A stretch of 64,000 bases of DNA from Croceibacterium_B sp963783195 (GTDB taxonomy: Bacteria > Pseudomonadota > Alphaproteobacteria > Sphingomonadales > Sphingomonadaceae), in the NCBI GenBank assembly GCA_963783195.1, contig CAWAMV010000002.1:20265-84264 (forward strand), read 5' to 3'. Made by a program: the position numbers and the translations under genes. The notes beneath the pieces were generated by a model. The model was not told the origin of the DNA, did no database searches, and saw only the letters and a program-made list of their open reading frames with translations. Positions 18,590 through 27,051 of the stretch are shown piece by piece (within the stretch, counting starts at the first letter, position 1; each line of letters starts with the position of its first letter).

Positions 18590-19402
18590 ATGGAGCAAAT
18601 GACGATCCGCACGGGCATTGGCGGCTGGACTCATGCCGAGTGGCGGGGCGGGACCTTCTTTCCGGAGGATCTCGTCCAGCGGCGCGAACTGGAGTTTGCC
18701 AGCCGTGCGGTGCGCGCGATCGAGATCAACGGCACCTTCTACCGCCTGCAGAAACCGGCGAGCTTTCGCCGGTGGCGCGAGGAAACGCCGGAAGGGTTCG
18801 TCTTTACGCTCAAGGGCTCGCGCTTCGTGACCAATCGCAAGCTGCTAGCGAGCGCGGGCGAGGGCATCGAGAATTTCATGAACCAGGGAATCGTGGAGCT
18901 CGGCGACCGGCTGGGGCCGATCTGCTGGCAACTCGCCACGACGAAGCGATTCGAGGTCGACGACCTTGCCCGCTTCCTCGACCTGTTGCCCGGCGCGTGG
19001 GACGGTCTTCCCCTGCGCCATGCACTGGAAGTGGGGCACGAGAGCTTCGTATGTCCTGAATTCGTGCGGCTCGCGCGCGAGCGCGACGTCGCAGTGGTTT
19101 TCTCGGACCACCCCGAACGCGTCCAGCTGGCCGACCGCACTGCCGGATTTGCGTACATGCGCTTGCAGAAGATGCGGTCAGCCTGTCCCACCGGTTATCC
19201 GCCCGGCCGGCTCGCGGACCTGGCGGAGACCTGCCGGGCCTGGTCTGCGGGAAAAGCCCCGCGGGGGCTGGACTATGCGGACGATCCCGACAAGAGCGCA
19301 GGCAAGGGCGGGGACGTCTTCGCCTTCATGATCAACGGCGCGAAGGAACGCGCCCCGGCTGCCGCGATCGCGTTGGCCGGCAGGCTTGAAAGACTGCAAT
19401 GA
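18590..19402 (+). CDS. DUF72 (YecE-family) protein
   Basis: 270 residues of a TIM-barrel family. It starts IRTGIGGWTHAEWRGGTFFP. It has AIEINGTFYRLQKPASFRRW, TLKGSRFVTNRKLL and HALEVGHESFVCPEFVRLAR, and ends DVFAFMINGAKERAPAAAIA. The GxxGW, EINxTFY and FN-type ends match DUF72/YecE, whose role is unresolved; nucleic-acid or repair links have been proposed. It overlaps the downstream dipeptidase gene by four bases. Confidence 0.9.
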   Translation: MEQMTIRTGIGGWTHAEWRGGTFFPEDLVQRRELEFASRAVRAIEINGTFYRLQKPASFRRWREETPEGFVFTLKGSRFVTNRKLLASAGEGIENFMNQGIVELGDRLGPICWQLATTKRFEVDDLARFLDLLPGAWDGLPLRHALEVGHESFVCPEFVRLARERDVAVVFSDHPERVQLADRTAGFAYMRLQKMRSACPTGYPPGRLADLAETCRAWSAGKAPRGLDYADDPDKSAGKGGDVFAFMINGAKERAPAAAIALAGRLERLQ

Positions 19403-20649
19403 AGCGCTCGATTTTTGTTGTTCCGCTACTGTTCGCTGCCGTTCCCGCCCACGCCCAGACCCCGGAACAGATCGCCGACGCCGCCCTGGCCGAAGCGCCG
19501 GTATGGGACGGCCATAACGACGTGCCGATCCAGTTGCGCAGCCGCTTCGGAAACGTCATCGCGGACTTCGATTTCGAGGACACCACCCAAGAGGCCGATG
19601 GCAAGGGCGGAACGCGCCCGATGCACACCGACTTCACCCGCCTTTCCAGGGGCAAGGTCGGGGCCCAGTTCTGGTCGGTCTATGTCAGCGCGAACCTGCC
19701 ACCTGCCGAGGCCGCGGTTGAGACCATCGAGCAGATCGACGTGACCAAGCGGATGATCGCGCGCTACCCCGATCGGCTGCAGCTCGCGCTTACTTCGGCC
19801 GAGGTCGAGAAGGCGTGGAAGGCGGGCAAGATCGCCTCTCTGATGGGCATGGAAGGCGGCCACTCGATCGCCGGCAGCCTGGGCGTGCTGCGCCAGATGT
19901 ATGCGCTGGGCGCGCGCTACATGACGTTGACGCATTCGAAGAACACGCCCTGGGCCGACAGCGCGACCGCGGCGCCAGAACACGACGGGCTGACCGATTT
20001 TGGGAAGGACGTGGTGCGCGAAATGCAGCGGATCGGGATGCTGGTCGACCTCAGCCACGTCAGCGCCGCGACGATGTCCGACGCGCTCGACGTTGCCCGT
20101 GCGCCGGTGATGTTCAGCCACTCGGGGGCATTCGCGGTTACACCGCACGCGCGCAACGTGCCCGACGACATTCTGGTTCGCGTGCGCGACAACGGCGGCA
20201 TCGTCATGGTCGTGGCCCTGCCGGACTACCTGTCCGAAGCGCGTCGCCAGTGGGGCGCTGCGGGCGAGGGCGAGAAGAAACGGCTCGAAGCGCTCTATCC
20301 GGGCGACCCGGCCGAGGCAGCGCGCCAGTACGCGGCGTGGAAATTGGCCAACCCGGAACCGCTCGCCACCGTCAGCGACATGGCCGACCACGTCGATCAC
20401 CTGCGCAAGGTTGCGGGGATCGACCACATCGGCGTCGGCGGAGACTACGACGGGATGGCGACGGGCCCGCAGGGGATGGAGGATGTCAGCGGCTACCCGG
20501 CGCTGTTCGTGGAACTGGCGCGGCGCGGGTACTCCAAGGAAGACCTGGAGAAGATCGCCAGCCGCAACATGCTGCGCGTCCTGAAGGGAGCGGAAGCCTA
20601 CGCGGCGGCTCACCGGGCCGACCCGCCGATCGAGCACGACGAGCGCTAA
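19399..20649 (+). CDS. Membrane dipeptidase (peptidase M19)
   Basis: 416 residues with a signal peptide (MKRSIFVVPLLFAAVPAHAQ). Zinc ligands are visible: the WDGHNDVPIQLR motif (HxD), the glutamate in ASLMGMEGGHSIAGSLGV, His in MLVDLSHVSAATM and His in APVMFSHSGAFAV. The closing DHIGVGGDYDGM motif also fits. Family members hydrolyse dipeptides, including those with D-residues. Export to the periplasm is expected. It is coupled to the DUF72 gene by an ATGA overlap. Confidence 0.92.
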   Translation: MKRSIFVVPLLFAAVPAHAQTPEQIADAALAEAPVWDGHNDVPIQLRSRFGNVIADFDFEDTTQEADGKGGTRPMHTDFTRLSRGKVGAQFWSVYVSANLPPAEAAVETIEQIDVTKRMIARYPDRLQLALTSAEVEKAWKAGKIASLMGMEGGHSIAGSLGVLRQMYALGARYMTLTHSKNTPWADSATAAPEHDGLTDFGKDVVREMQRIGMLVDLSHVSAATMSDALDVARAPVMFSHSGAFAVTPHARNVPDDILVRVRDNGGIVMVVALPDYLSEARRQWGAAGEGEKKRLEALYPGDPAEAARQYAAWKLANPEPLATVSDMADHVDHLRKVAGIDHIGVGGDYDGMATGPQGMEDVSGYPALFVELARRGYSKEDLEKIASRNMLRVLKGAEAYAAAHRADPPIEHDER

Positions 20650-21131
20650 CCGCTCTCCGCGCCTTTCTCGAGCCGGCCGAGAACGCTGACGAAGAACGCG
20701 GTCGACCAGCCCAGCAGGATAACGCCGAGGATGCCTTCGAGAGCGCCGACCATGCGCCACTCGTGTGCGATCGAGGCGTCGTTATAGCCGATGGTCGCAT
20801 AGGAGATGGTCGAGAAGTAGAGCGAGTTCTCGAAGCTCCATTGCGCGCGAACGTACTTGTAGAGGAAGGCAAACAGCCAGATCTCGATGAAGTGCACCAC
20901 CACGATGGCCAGCACGACCACGACGGTGAACCACAGGCCGCGAAACGACAGCGGGCGCACGTTCTTGATGCGCTCTTCGGTCTGTTCGCCCAGCGCCATC
21001 CGCTGCAGGGTGAACAACCAGACGCCATGGATGAGCACACACAGCGCGATCATCCCGGCGCCCACGGCGAGCTGTTCGTTGAAAGTCGCGCTGATGACCT
21101 GCGGATCGACCGCGTCCTTGATGTCCTTCAT
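20646..21131 (-). CDS. Two-TM ion channel protein with a TIGYND filter
   Basis: 161 residues. The first hydrophobic segment is LAVGAGMIALCVLIHGVWLF, a second is GLWFTVVVVLAIVVVHFIEI, and a third is GALEGILGVILLGWSTAFFV. Between the second and third lies SLYFSTISYATIGYNDASI, which has the form of a potassium-channel pore helix and filter. At residues 113-118 it reads TIGYND where TxGYGD is normal. Bacterial Ion_trans_2 proteins share this layout. The Gly-to-Asn change makes ion selectivity uncertain. The gene is coupled to the DUF1810 gene by an ATGA overlap. Confidence 0.75.
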   Translation of the reverse strand: MKDIKDAVDPQVISATFNEQLAVGAGMIALCVLIHGVWLFTLQRMALGEQTEERIKNVRPLSFRGLWFTVVVVLAIVVVHFIEIWLFAFLYKYVRAQWSFENSLYFSTISYATIGYNDASIAHEWRMVGALEGILGVILLGWSTAFFVSVLGRLEKGAESG

Positions 21132-21541
21132 AGCCGCACCAGGGTCGCCTCGTCCCGCTCGCCTCCGAAAAAGCTTTCGAGCGCGCGGCTGAAGACGGCG
21201 CCGCCGCCTGCGGATTCGAAAAGCGTCATCGAGCTGCGCAACTTCATCGCATCGACCGGGCCAAGGATCGTTTCAGCATCCTTGCGGCCCGCCCAGCTCA
21301 GCATCGCCCCGGTACACTCGAGCAGGCGCGGGCCGAGCACGGCGTGCGCGAGATAGGCGCGCGCCTCGTCGAGGTCGGCGATGGCATATTTTTGCGCAGC
21401 AGGGCTCCGGCCGAGACCCGCAATCTGCGGGAAGATGAACCACATCCAATGCGTGCGCTTGGTCCCGGCGCCCAGTTCCGCCAGGACCTCCGGGTAAACC
21501 GGGCGTTGAGCCTCGACGAAGCGGCCGAGGCCGGGTGTCAT
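21128..21541 (-). CDS. DUF1810 protein
   Basis: 137 residues: LGRFVEAQRPVYPEVLAELG, KRTHWMWFIFPQIAGLGRSP, then AQKYAIADLDEARAYLAHAV and GPVDAMKLRSSMTLF. The HWMWFIFPQ and DxMKLRSSMTLF motifs define DUF1810, a small helical family resembling calpastatin-like sequences in older annotation. Function unknown. It lies between the channel gene and the DUF3008 gene, all on one strand with overlapping ends. Confidence 0.9.
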   Translation of the reverse strand: MTPGLGRFVEAQRPVYPEVLAELGAGTKRTHWMWFIFPQIAGLGRSPAAQKYAIADLDEARAYLAHAVLGPRLLECTGAMLSWAGRKDAETILGPVDAMKLRSSMTLFESAGGGAVFSRALESFFGGERDEATLVRL

Positions 21542-21729
21542 CAGTCGTCGTCCACGTGCTCGGGCAATCCTTCGCGGTCGGTCTCGGCGAATTCCTCGAG
21601 CTCTTCCTCGCTCATGGAATCGTACATGTCTTTCGACGCGCCTTGCAGGTCGCTGACCTTGGTATCGCCACGCTTGGCGGACAAGGCCGCGCCCGCGGCC
21701 ATTTGCTGGGCTTTCGACTTCGCTGGCAT
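21541..21729 (-). CDS. DUF3008 small protein
   Basis: 62 residues beginning MPAKSKAQQMAAGAALSAKR, with KVSDLQGASKDMYDSMSEEE and a strongly acidic tail. The PAKSxAQQ(R/M)AAGxALxAK start is characteristic of DUF3008. Likely a small soluble stress-associated protein; no demonstrated function. Confidence 0.88.
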   Translation of the reverse strand: MPAKSKAQQMAAGAALSAKRGDTKVSDLQGASKDMYDSMSEEELEEFAETDREGLPEHVDDD

Positions 21730-21731
21730 GG

Positions 21732-21956
21732 TTAGCCTCCTTTCAATTCCGAACCGAGCTTGAGGACTTTGTCTCCATCCTCCTGCGTGATGAGGTAGGC
21801 GGGGTCGTCCGCGGTTCCTTTCCGGACGATCTTGCTACCCTTGAAGGTGCGCTGGACCCTGCGTTCGAAGCGCTTCTTCACCTTGCCCGTGGCGGTGCCC
21901 GATCCCCAGTCCCATGCGACCTGCTGGCCGCTGCGATAGGAGTTCGGCGAACCCAT
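21732..21956 (-). CDS. DUF2945 (hypervirulence-associated TUDOR-like) protein
   Basis: 74 residues: YRSGQQVAWDWGSGTATGKV, KKRFERRVQRTFKGSKIVRK, then DDPAYLITQEDGDKVLKLGS. This GxxVxWxWGxGxAxGxV pattern and the AYLIxQxDGxxVLK end match DUF2945, a small SH3/TUDOR-like fold. Only two bases separate it from DUF3008. Confidence 0.9.
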   Translation of the reverse strand: MGSPNSYRSGQQVAWDWGSGTATGKVKKRFERRVQRTFKGSKIVRKGTADDPAYLITQEDGDKVLKLGSELKGG

Positions 21957-21958
21957 TG

Positions 21959-22309
21959 TTACTCGGCCGCCGGGGCGGCGGCCGCAGTTTCGCTGGCATC
22001 AGGCACAGGCATGTTCATCGGGTTTTCTACGGCTTCGGATCCGCCCGGTTCCATCTGGAATTCGGGGTTGTCGCTGACGATACTGTCGGTGCCGTCGTCG
22101 CCTCGATCGGTGGTTTCGCGGATGCGGTCGGTGGCGTTGTTGGTGTCATCGGCCCCGTCGGTCGTGACCGCGCCGGTAATCCAAATGATGGACGTCAGGA
22201 CCATCGCCGCGAGTAAACTGATCGCCAGCACCCACCGCACGACGTTGGGGGTCGAACCGGCGCGCGCCGCGTCGGTCTCCTCGTGAATTTCATCGCCTTC
22301 GGTACGCAT
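21959..22309 (-). CDS. Single-pass membrane protein of unknown function
   Basis: 116 residues with a short acidic N-terminus and one membrane span (WVLAISLLAAMVLTSIIWIT). An Asp/Thr-rich region follows (DDTNNATDRIRETTDRGDDG), then an Ala/Pro tail. No domain was recognised. First gene of the same-strand series that ends with the channel gene at 20646. Confidence 0.65.
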   Translation of the reverse strand: MRTEGDEIHEETDAARAGSTPNVVRWVLAISLLAAMVLTSIIWITGAVTTDGADDTNNATDRIRETTDRGDDGTDSIVSDNPEFQMEPGGSEAVENPMNMPVPDASETAAAAPAAE

Positions 22310-22405
22310 CGGATGCTCCCGTCAAAATCGGTGCGACCCGTTTCGGGTTCGGCCAATTCTACGGTTGCCGAGGGATTGGGTTCCTCGCAGGAGCCCTGGC
22401 GCGCC

Positions 22406-23245
22406 CTAGTCGCGCAGCAGTTCGTTGATCGCCGTCTTGGCGCGGGTACGCTCGTCCACTCGCTTGACGATGACCGCGCAGGAAAGGCTCGGCCCGGGCG
22501 AGCCATCGGGCAACGGCTTGCCGGGCAGTGCGCCGGGCACGACCACCGAATAAGGCGGAACCTCGCCGGTGAAGGTCTCGCCGGACGCGCGGTCGACGAT
22601 CTTGCTGGTGGAGGAGATGAATACACCCATCGAAAGCACCGACCCGCGGCCGATGCGAACGCCTTCGACCACCTCGGAGCGCGCACCGATGAAGCAATCG
22701 TCCTCGATCACCACGGGGCCCGCCTGGAGCGGCTCGAGCACGCCGCCGATGCCCACCCCGCCAGACAAGTGCACGTTCTTGCCGATCTGGGCGCACGAGC
22801 CGACCGTGGCCCAGGTGTCGACCATCGATCCTTCGCCCACGTAGGCGCCTATGTTGACGAAGCTGGGCATGAGCACCACGCCCTTGCCGATGAAGCTGCC
22901 GCGCCGGGCGACGGCGCCGGGCACCACGCGAAAGCCCGCTTCGCGAAAGCGGTTATTGCTCCACCCGGTGAATTTGCTCGGTACCTTGTCGAAGGCCGGG
23001 GCGCCGGCAGAGCCGTTTTGAACCACCATGTTGTCGTTCAGGCGGAAGCTGAGCAGCACCGCCTTCTTGAGCCACTGGTTGACCTTCCAGCCGCCGGATC
23101 CATCGGGTTCGGCCACGCGTGCAGTGCCATTGTCGAGCAGTGCGAGCGCCGCTTCCACGTCGCGGCGCACGTCGGAACTGCCCGGGTCGACCGTGTCGCG
23201 TACCTCCCAGGCTGCTTCGATCGCGCTTTCCAGTTCGCTGCTCAT
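22406..23245 (-). CDS. dapD: 2,3,4,5-tetrahydropyridine-2,6-dicarboxylate N-succinyltransferase
   Basis: 279 residues, full length. DapD transfers succinyl from succinyl-CoA to tetrahydrodipicolinate in lysine and diaminopimelate synthesis. The N-terminal helical part (LESAIEAAWEVRDTVDPGSS) precedes hexapeptide repeats of the left-handed beta-helix (GSFIGKGVVLMPSFVNIGAY, VGEGSMVDTWATVGSCAQIG, GGVGIGGVLEP). It then has the IEDDCFIGARSEVVEGVRIG segment and ends in ARAKTAINELLRD. Cytoplasmic trimer by family. Confidence 0.96.
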   Translation of the reverse strand: MSSELESAIEAAWEVRDTVDPGSSDVRRDVEAALALLDNGTARVAEPDGSGGWKVNQWLKKAVLLSFRLNDNMVVQNGSAGAPAFDKVPSKFTGWSNNRFREAGFRVVPGAVARRGSFIGKGVVLMPSFVNIGAYVGEGSMVDTWATVGSCAQIGKNVHLSGGVGIGGVLEPLQAGPVVIEDDCFIGARSEVVEGVRIGRGSVLSMGVFISSTSKIVDRASGETFTGEVPPYSVVVPGALPGKPLPDGSPGPSLSCAVIVKRVDERTRAKTAINELLRD

Positions 23246-23306
23246 GGTCTCATCCCTGCCAGTGTCCTGGGCCCGGTAACGCGGGCGGGGGAGGGGGGCA
23301 AGCGAG

Positions 23307-23942
23307 CTAGCGCATCAGGTCGCGAACGAAGTCTATCAGCCCGGTCTGGCGCCGCCGCTTCATGCGCTCGGCCCGCAGGATGCCGCAGACCTGCGCAAAG
23401 CACGTGTCGATGTCGTCGTTGATCACGACGTAATCGTAGGCGTCCCAGTGGCTCACTTCCGAGCGGGCGCGCTCCATTCGCGCAGCGATGACCTGCTCGC
23501 TGTCCTGGGCCCGCCCCTGGAGCCGGCGACGAAGCTCGTCGATGCTCGGCGGAAGGATGAAGACCGGGACGACGTCCTGCTTGTCCTTCTGGACGAGCTG
23601 CTGCGTACCTTGCCAGTCGATATCGAACAGGAAATCCTGCCCGTCCTTCAGCGCCGCGCGGATGTGGCCCTTGGGCGTCCCGTAGCGGTGGCCGAACACA
23701 TGCGCCCACTCGTAGAAATCGTCTTCGTCGACCATTCGATCGAAATCGGCATCGCTTACGAAATGATAGTCCACGCCGTCTCGCTCGCCAGGCCGCATCG
23801 GGCGGGTGGTCGCCGACACGGAAAGCTTGATGCCCGGGTCGGCTTCGAGGAGCTTGCGCGAGATCGTCGTCTTGCCCGCCCCGCTGGGAGAGGAGAGGAC
23901 GAACATGAGTCCGCGGCGTTTGAGTGACGGGGCTTCGGCCAT
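23307..23942 (-). CDS. gmk: Guanylate kinase
   Basis: 211 residues. The P-loop is in LSSPSGAGKTTISRKLLEAD. GMP-binding residues are in SVSATTRPMRPGERDGVDYH, the lid segment is WAHVFGHRYGTP, and VLFDIDWQGTQQL is present as FLFDIDWQGTQQLVQKDKQD. It phosphorylates GMP to GDP. Essential housekeeping gene; its length matches the family. Confidence 0.96.
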   Translation of the reverse strand: MAEAPSLKRRGLMFVLSSPSGAGKTTISRKLLEADPGIKLSVSATTRPMRPGERDGVDYHFVSDADFDRMVDEDDFYEWAHVFGHRYGTPKGHIRAALKDGQDFLFDIDWQGTQQLVQKDKQDVVPVFILPPSIDELRRRLQGRAQDSEQVIAARMERARSEVSHWDAYDYVVINDDIDTCFAQVCGILRAERMKRRRQTGLIDFVRDLMR

Positions 23943-23998
23943 GCGCGCTGTTGCCGCAGGGCGGCGCCCCTAATCAAGGGCGCGGCGCGCGTTTTGCG

Positions 23999-24430
23999 CT
24001 ATTTCTCGGCGGCGTTGTCGGCCAGGTCTTCCAGCGTTTCTTCGCCCTCCCGGGCCGATTCCCGGCGGCCCAGGCTGCGGTCGAACACCGCCTTGCCGAC
24101 GAGCCCGCCGGCAACGAGCAGGAAGCCGGGCACGGAACGCGTGGCCAGGCGCGAGACGGCGAAACCGGCGATGGAATGCCCCATCGTGCGACCTTCGACG
24201 ATCTGCTTGGCCTTGTCCGGTCCGAAGCGGGCCCGCAACAGGCCCTTCTCGATGGAGCGGCGGAACAGGTAGGATGCGCCGCGCACGGCGATGTCGGCGA
24301 TCATCAGGTTGGTGGCGGGATTGGTGCTGGGCCCGGGGACCTTCTGCACGCCGCCGCGCACCTTCCTGATCGCCTTGCGCACCTTACGGCCGCCCTTGTC
24401 GCTCACGCGGTTGCTGAGTTTTCCTGCCAT
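23999..24430 (-). CDS. Conserved hypothetical protein with a basic N-terminus
   Basis: 143 residues starting MAGKLSNRVSDKGGRKVRKA, rich in Lys and Arg. The middle is NPATNLMIADIAVRGASYLF, then a hydrophobic segment VPGFLLVAGGLVGKAVFDRS and an acidic tail. It may associate with membranes. No family name was recognised. It lies between sspB and gmk on the same strand. Confidence 0.65.
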   Translation of the reverse strand: MAGKLSNRVSDKGGRKVRKAIRKVRGGVQKVPGPSTNPATNLMIADIAVRGASYLFRRSIEKGLLRARFGPDKAKQIVEGRTMGHSIAGFAVSRLATRSVPGFLLVAGGLVGKAVFDRSLGRRESAREGEETLEDLADNAAEK

Positions 24431-24464
24431 CCTGCCCCCTTGTGGCGGGACGAGCCGCCTGCGG

Positions 24465-24980
24465 TTACTTCTTGCGGCCGAAATCGACCGTGACGACGTT
24501 CGAGCCGTCTTCCGAAGTTGCAACGTCCGGCCGCACGCCACGTTCCGCATCGCCGGGAGTGCTGTCATTCTCCGCGTTGTCGTGCACCGGCGGGGCGACA
24601 TCGGCCGCGACTGCCTGGAACTGCAGCCCGAAGTCGACTGCCGGGTCGACGAAGGCAGTGATCGCGGCGAAGGGAATTTCCAGCTTGGCGGGCACCGCAT
24701 TGAACGACAGCCCGACGGTAAAACCGTCGTCGTCGACGTTGAGGTCCCAGAACTTGTTCTGCAGGACGATCGTCATCTCGTCGGGAAAGCGGTCCTTGAG
24801 GCTCTTGGGAATCGAGACCCCGACGGCACCCGTCTTGAAGGTGATGTAGAAGTGGTGGTTGCCCGGCAGCTCTCCGCCGGTGTGCTGAACCTCGCCCAGC
24901 ACGCGGCCGACCACGGCGCGCAGGGCTTCCTGCACGATCTCGTCATAGGGGATCAGGCTGTCGGGCGTATCGTCTGCCAT
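24465..24980 (-). CDS. sspB: ClpXP adaptor SspB
   Basis: 171 residues from ATG 24980. The domain shows LIPYDEIVQEALRAVVGRVL, HHFYITFKTGAVGVSIPKSL, FPDEMTIVLQNKFWDLNVDD and FTVGLSFNAVPAKLEIPFAA. This is the alphaproteobacterial SspB form. The C-terminal tail is acidic and variable and ends in VVTVDFGRKK, equivalent to the ClpX-docking tail. SspB delivers ssrA-tagged proteins to ClpXP. It is divergent from hisB. Confidence 0.93.
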   Translation of the reverse strand: MADDTPDSLIPYDEIVQEALRAVVGRVLGEVQHTGGELPGNHHFYITFKTGAVGVSIPKSLKDRFPDEMTIVLQNKFWDLNVDDDGFTVGLSFNAVPAKLEIPFAAITAFVDPAVDFGLQFQAVAADVAPPVHDNAENDSTPGDAERGVRPDVATSEDGSNVVTVDFGRKK

Positions 24981-25063
24981 ATCGGGCCGATAGGTGGCGT
25001 CGACCTGCGGCCCGGTCAAGCGAAAGCGTTGCGCCTCGGGCGTTTCGGCCTATAGCGCGGCAC

Positions 25064-25657
25064 ATGCGCACCGGACGGATCAGCCGCGACACCACGGAGA
25101 CAAAGATCCTCGTCGAGGTCGACCTCGACGGGACCGGCTCCTACGACGTTTCGACCGGAATCGGGTTTCTCGATCACATGGTCGAACAGTTCAGCCGTCA
25201 TTCGCTGATCGACGTTACGATGACGGTTACAGGCGACCTCCACGTCGACCAGCACCACACCACCGAAGACAGCGCCATCGCGCTGGGCCAGGCGCTGGCG
25301 CAGGCGCTGGGCGACAAGGGCGGGATCGGCCGCTACGGCAGCGCCTATTCGCCGATGGACGAAACGCTGGCGCGGGTCGCGCTCGATATCTCGGGCCGGC
25401 CGTTCCTCGTGTGGAAGGTGCGGTTCACGCAGGAAAAGCTCGGCGAATGGGATACCGAGCTGATCGAGCACTGGTTTCACTCGGTGGCGCAGGCCGCGGG
25501 CATCACGCTGCACGTGCAGCTGCTCTACGGACAGAACAACCACCACGTCTGCGAGGCGGTCTACAAGGGCTTCGCCCGGGCGATGCGCCAGGCGGTCGAG
25601 CTGGACCCCCGCAAGGGCGGGGCGGTGCCGTCGACCAAGGGGCAGCTCGGTGGCTGA
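25064..25657 (+). CDS. hisB: Imidazoleglycerol-phosphate dehydratase
   Basis: 197 residues, the stand-alone dehydratase. Metal-binding His motifs are visible: FLDHMVEQFSRHSLIDVTM, DQHHTTEDSAIALG, LIEHWFHSVAQAAGITLHV and NNHHVCEAVYKGFARAMRQA. It catalyses the sixth step of histidine synthesis. First gene of the hisB-hisH-hisA-hisF block. Its stop codon is the first base triplet of a 16-bp tandem duplication that separates it from hisH. Confidence 0.97.
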   Translation: MRTGRISRDTTETKILVEVDLDGTGSYDVSTGIGFLDHMVEQFSRHSLIDVTMTVTGDLHVDQHHTTEDSAIALGQALAQALGDKGGIGRYGSAYSPMDETLARVALDISGRPFLVWKVRFTQEKLGEWDTELIEHWFHSVAQAAGITLHVQLLYGQNNHHVCEAVYKGFARAMRQAVELDPRKGGAVPSTKGQLGG

Positions 25658-25681
25658 GGCCCCAAATGTCTGAGGCCCCAA

Positions 25682-26326
25682 ATGTCTGAGGCCATTGCGC
25701 TGATCGACTACGGCGCCGGCAACCTCCACTCGGTGCACAACGCGCTGAAGGCCGCCGGGGCGGCGCACGTCGCCGTCACCGCCGATCCCGACCTCGTGCG
25801 CGGGGCGAAGCGGATCGTCCTGCCCGGCGTCGGCAGCTTCAAGGCCTGCGCCAGGGGCCTCAAGGCGATCCCCGGACTGGTGGAGGCGATGGAGGAGCGG
25901 GTGCTCGAAAAGGGGGTCCCCTTCCTCGGTATCTGCGTGGGAATGCAGCTCATGGCGACGCGCGGCGTGGAGCACGGCGTGACGAAGGGCCTCGGCTGGA
26001 TCGAGGGGCAGGTCGAGCTGATCGAGCGGACCGACCCGGCGATCAAGGTGCCGCACATGGGCTGGAACGACGTTTCCCCCATGCCGCACCATGCGGCAAA
26101 TCCTCGCAGCGGCGCCGGGCTGATCGAGGAGGGCGAGGCCTATTTCCTCCACTCCTATCACTTCGCCGCTGCCGACGGCCGCGACATCGCGGCGATGACC
26201 GATCACGGCGGCGGCCTTGTCGCCGCAGTGGCGCGCGACAACATGCTCGGGGTGCAGTTCCACCCGGAGAAGAGCCAGGCCTACGGGCTTTCGCTGCTCG
26301 CGCGGTTCCTGGACTGGCGGCCATGA
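25682..26326 (+). CDS. hisH: Imidazole glycerol phosphate synthase, glutaminase subunit
   Basis: 214 residues of class I glutamine amidotransferase. The N-terminal ALIDYGAGNLHSVHNALKAA is followed by the nucleophile region PFLGICVGMQLMATRGVEHG (Cys of GICVGMQ). The catalytic His-Glu pair is in LGVQFHPEKSQAYG. It supplies ammonia to HisF. The start at 25682 is the second of two ATGs created by a 16-bp duplication; the first reads a seven-codon ORF that stops. It overlaps hisA by four bases. Confidence 0.96.
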   Translation: MSEAIALIDYGAGNLHSVHNALKAAGAAHVAVTADPDLVRGAKRIVLPGVGSFKACARGLKAIPGLVEAMEERVLEKGVPFLGICVGMQLMATRGVEHGVTKGLGWIEGQVELIERTDPAIKVPHMGWNDVSPMPHHAANPRSGAGLIEEGEAYFLHSYHFAAADGRDIAAMTDHGGGLVAAVARDNMLGVQFHPEKSQAYGLSLLARFLDWRP

Positions 26327-27051
26327 TCGTCTTCCCCGCCATCGATCTCAAGGGCGGCCAGGTCGTGCGGCTGGCCGAAGGCGACATGGACCGCGCCACG
26401 ATCTACGGCGACGATCCGGCGGCGCAATCGCTGATCTTCGCCGAGGCGGGCGCGGAGCACCTGCACGTGGTCGACCTCGACGGCAGCTTTGCCGGCAGGG
26501 CAGAGAACAAGGCGGCGGTGGAAGCGATCGTCGAGGCTTTTCCCGGCTACGTCCAGCTCGGCGGCGGCATTCGCGACCGCGCGGCGGTGGAAGGCTGGTT
26601 CGACCTCGGCGTGGCGCGCGTGGTGATGGGCTCGGCGGCGCTCAAGGACCCCGAATTCGTCAAGGACATGGCGCGCGAATTCGAAGGCGGCATCGTCGTC
26701 GCCGTGGACGCGCGCGACGGCATGGTCGCGACCGAGGGCTGGGCCGAGGTGTCCGACGTTCCCGTGGTCGACCTTGCCCGCCGCTTCGAGGATGCCGGGG
26801 TCGCCAGCCTGCTGTTCACCGACATCGGCCGCGACGGGCTGCTCAAGGGCGTCAACATCGACGCCACGCTCGACCTCGCGCGGCGGGTCGACATCCCGGT
26901 CATCGCCAGCGGCGGGGTCAAGGGCCTGAGCGACATTCACATCCTGTCGCTTAACGCCCGCGACGGGATCGAAGGCGTCATTACCGGGCGGGCGCTTTAC
27001 GAGGGCCGCCTGGATCTTGCGGCGGCAATCGCAATGGCGAACCGGGCATGA
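26323..27051 (+). CDS. hisA: Phosphoribosylformimino-5-aminoimidazole carboxamide ribotide isomerase
   Basis: 242 residues of a (beta/alpha)8 barrel. It starts MIVFPAIDLKGGQVVRLAEG and has HLHVVDLDGSFAGRAENKAA, YVQLGGGIRDRAAVEGWFDL, then DIGRDGLLKGVNIDATLDLA and PVIASGGVKGLSDI. The catalytic aspartates are in AIDLKGG and DIGRDG. It is coupled by ATGA overlaps on both sides (hisH and hisF). Confidence 0.97.
   Translation: MIVFPAIDLKGGQVVRLAEGDMDRATIYGDDPAAQSLIFAEAGAEHLHVVDLDGSFAGRAENKAAVEAIVEAFPGYVQLGGGIRDRAAVEGWFDLGVARVVMGSAALKDPEFVKDMAREFEGGIVVAVDARDGMVATEGWAEVSDVPVVDLARRFEDAGVASLLFTDIGRDGLLKGVNIDATLDLARRVDIPVIASGGVKGLSDIHILSLNARDGIEGVITGRALYEGRLDLAAAIAMANRA

Noticed and set aside
19426..20760. 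444-residue minus-strand ORF over the dipeptidase
   Set aside because: Shadow of the M19 dipeptidase gene, whose zinc motifs are clear on the plus strand.
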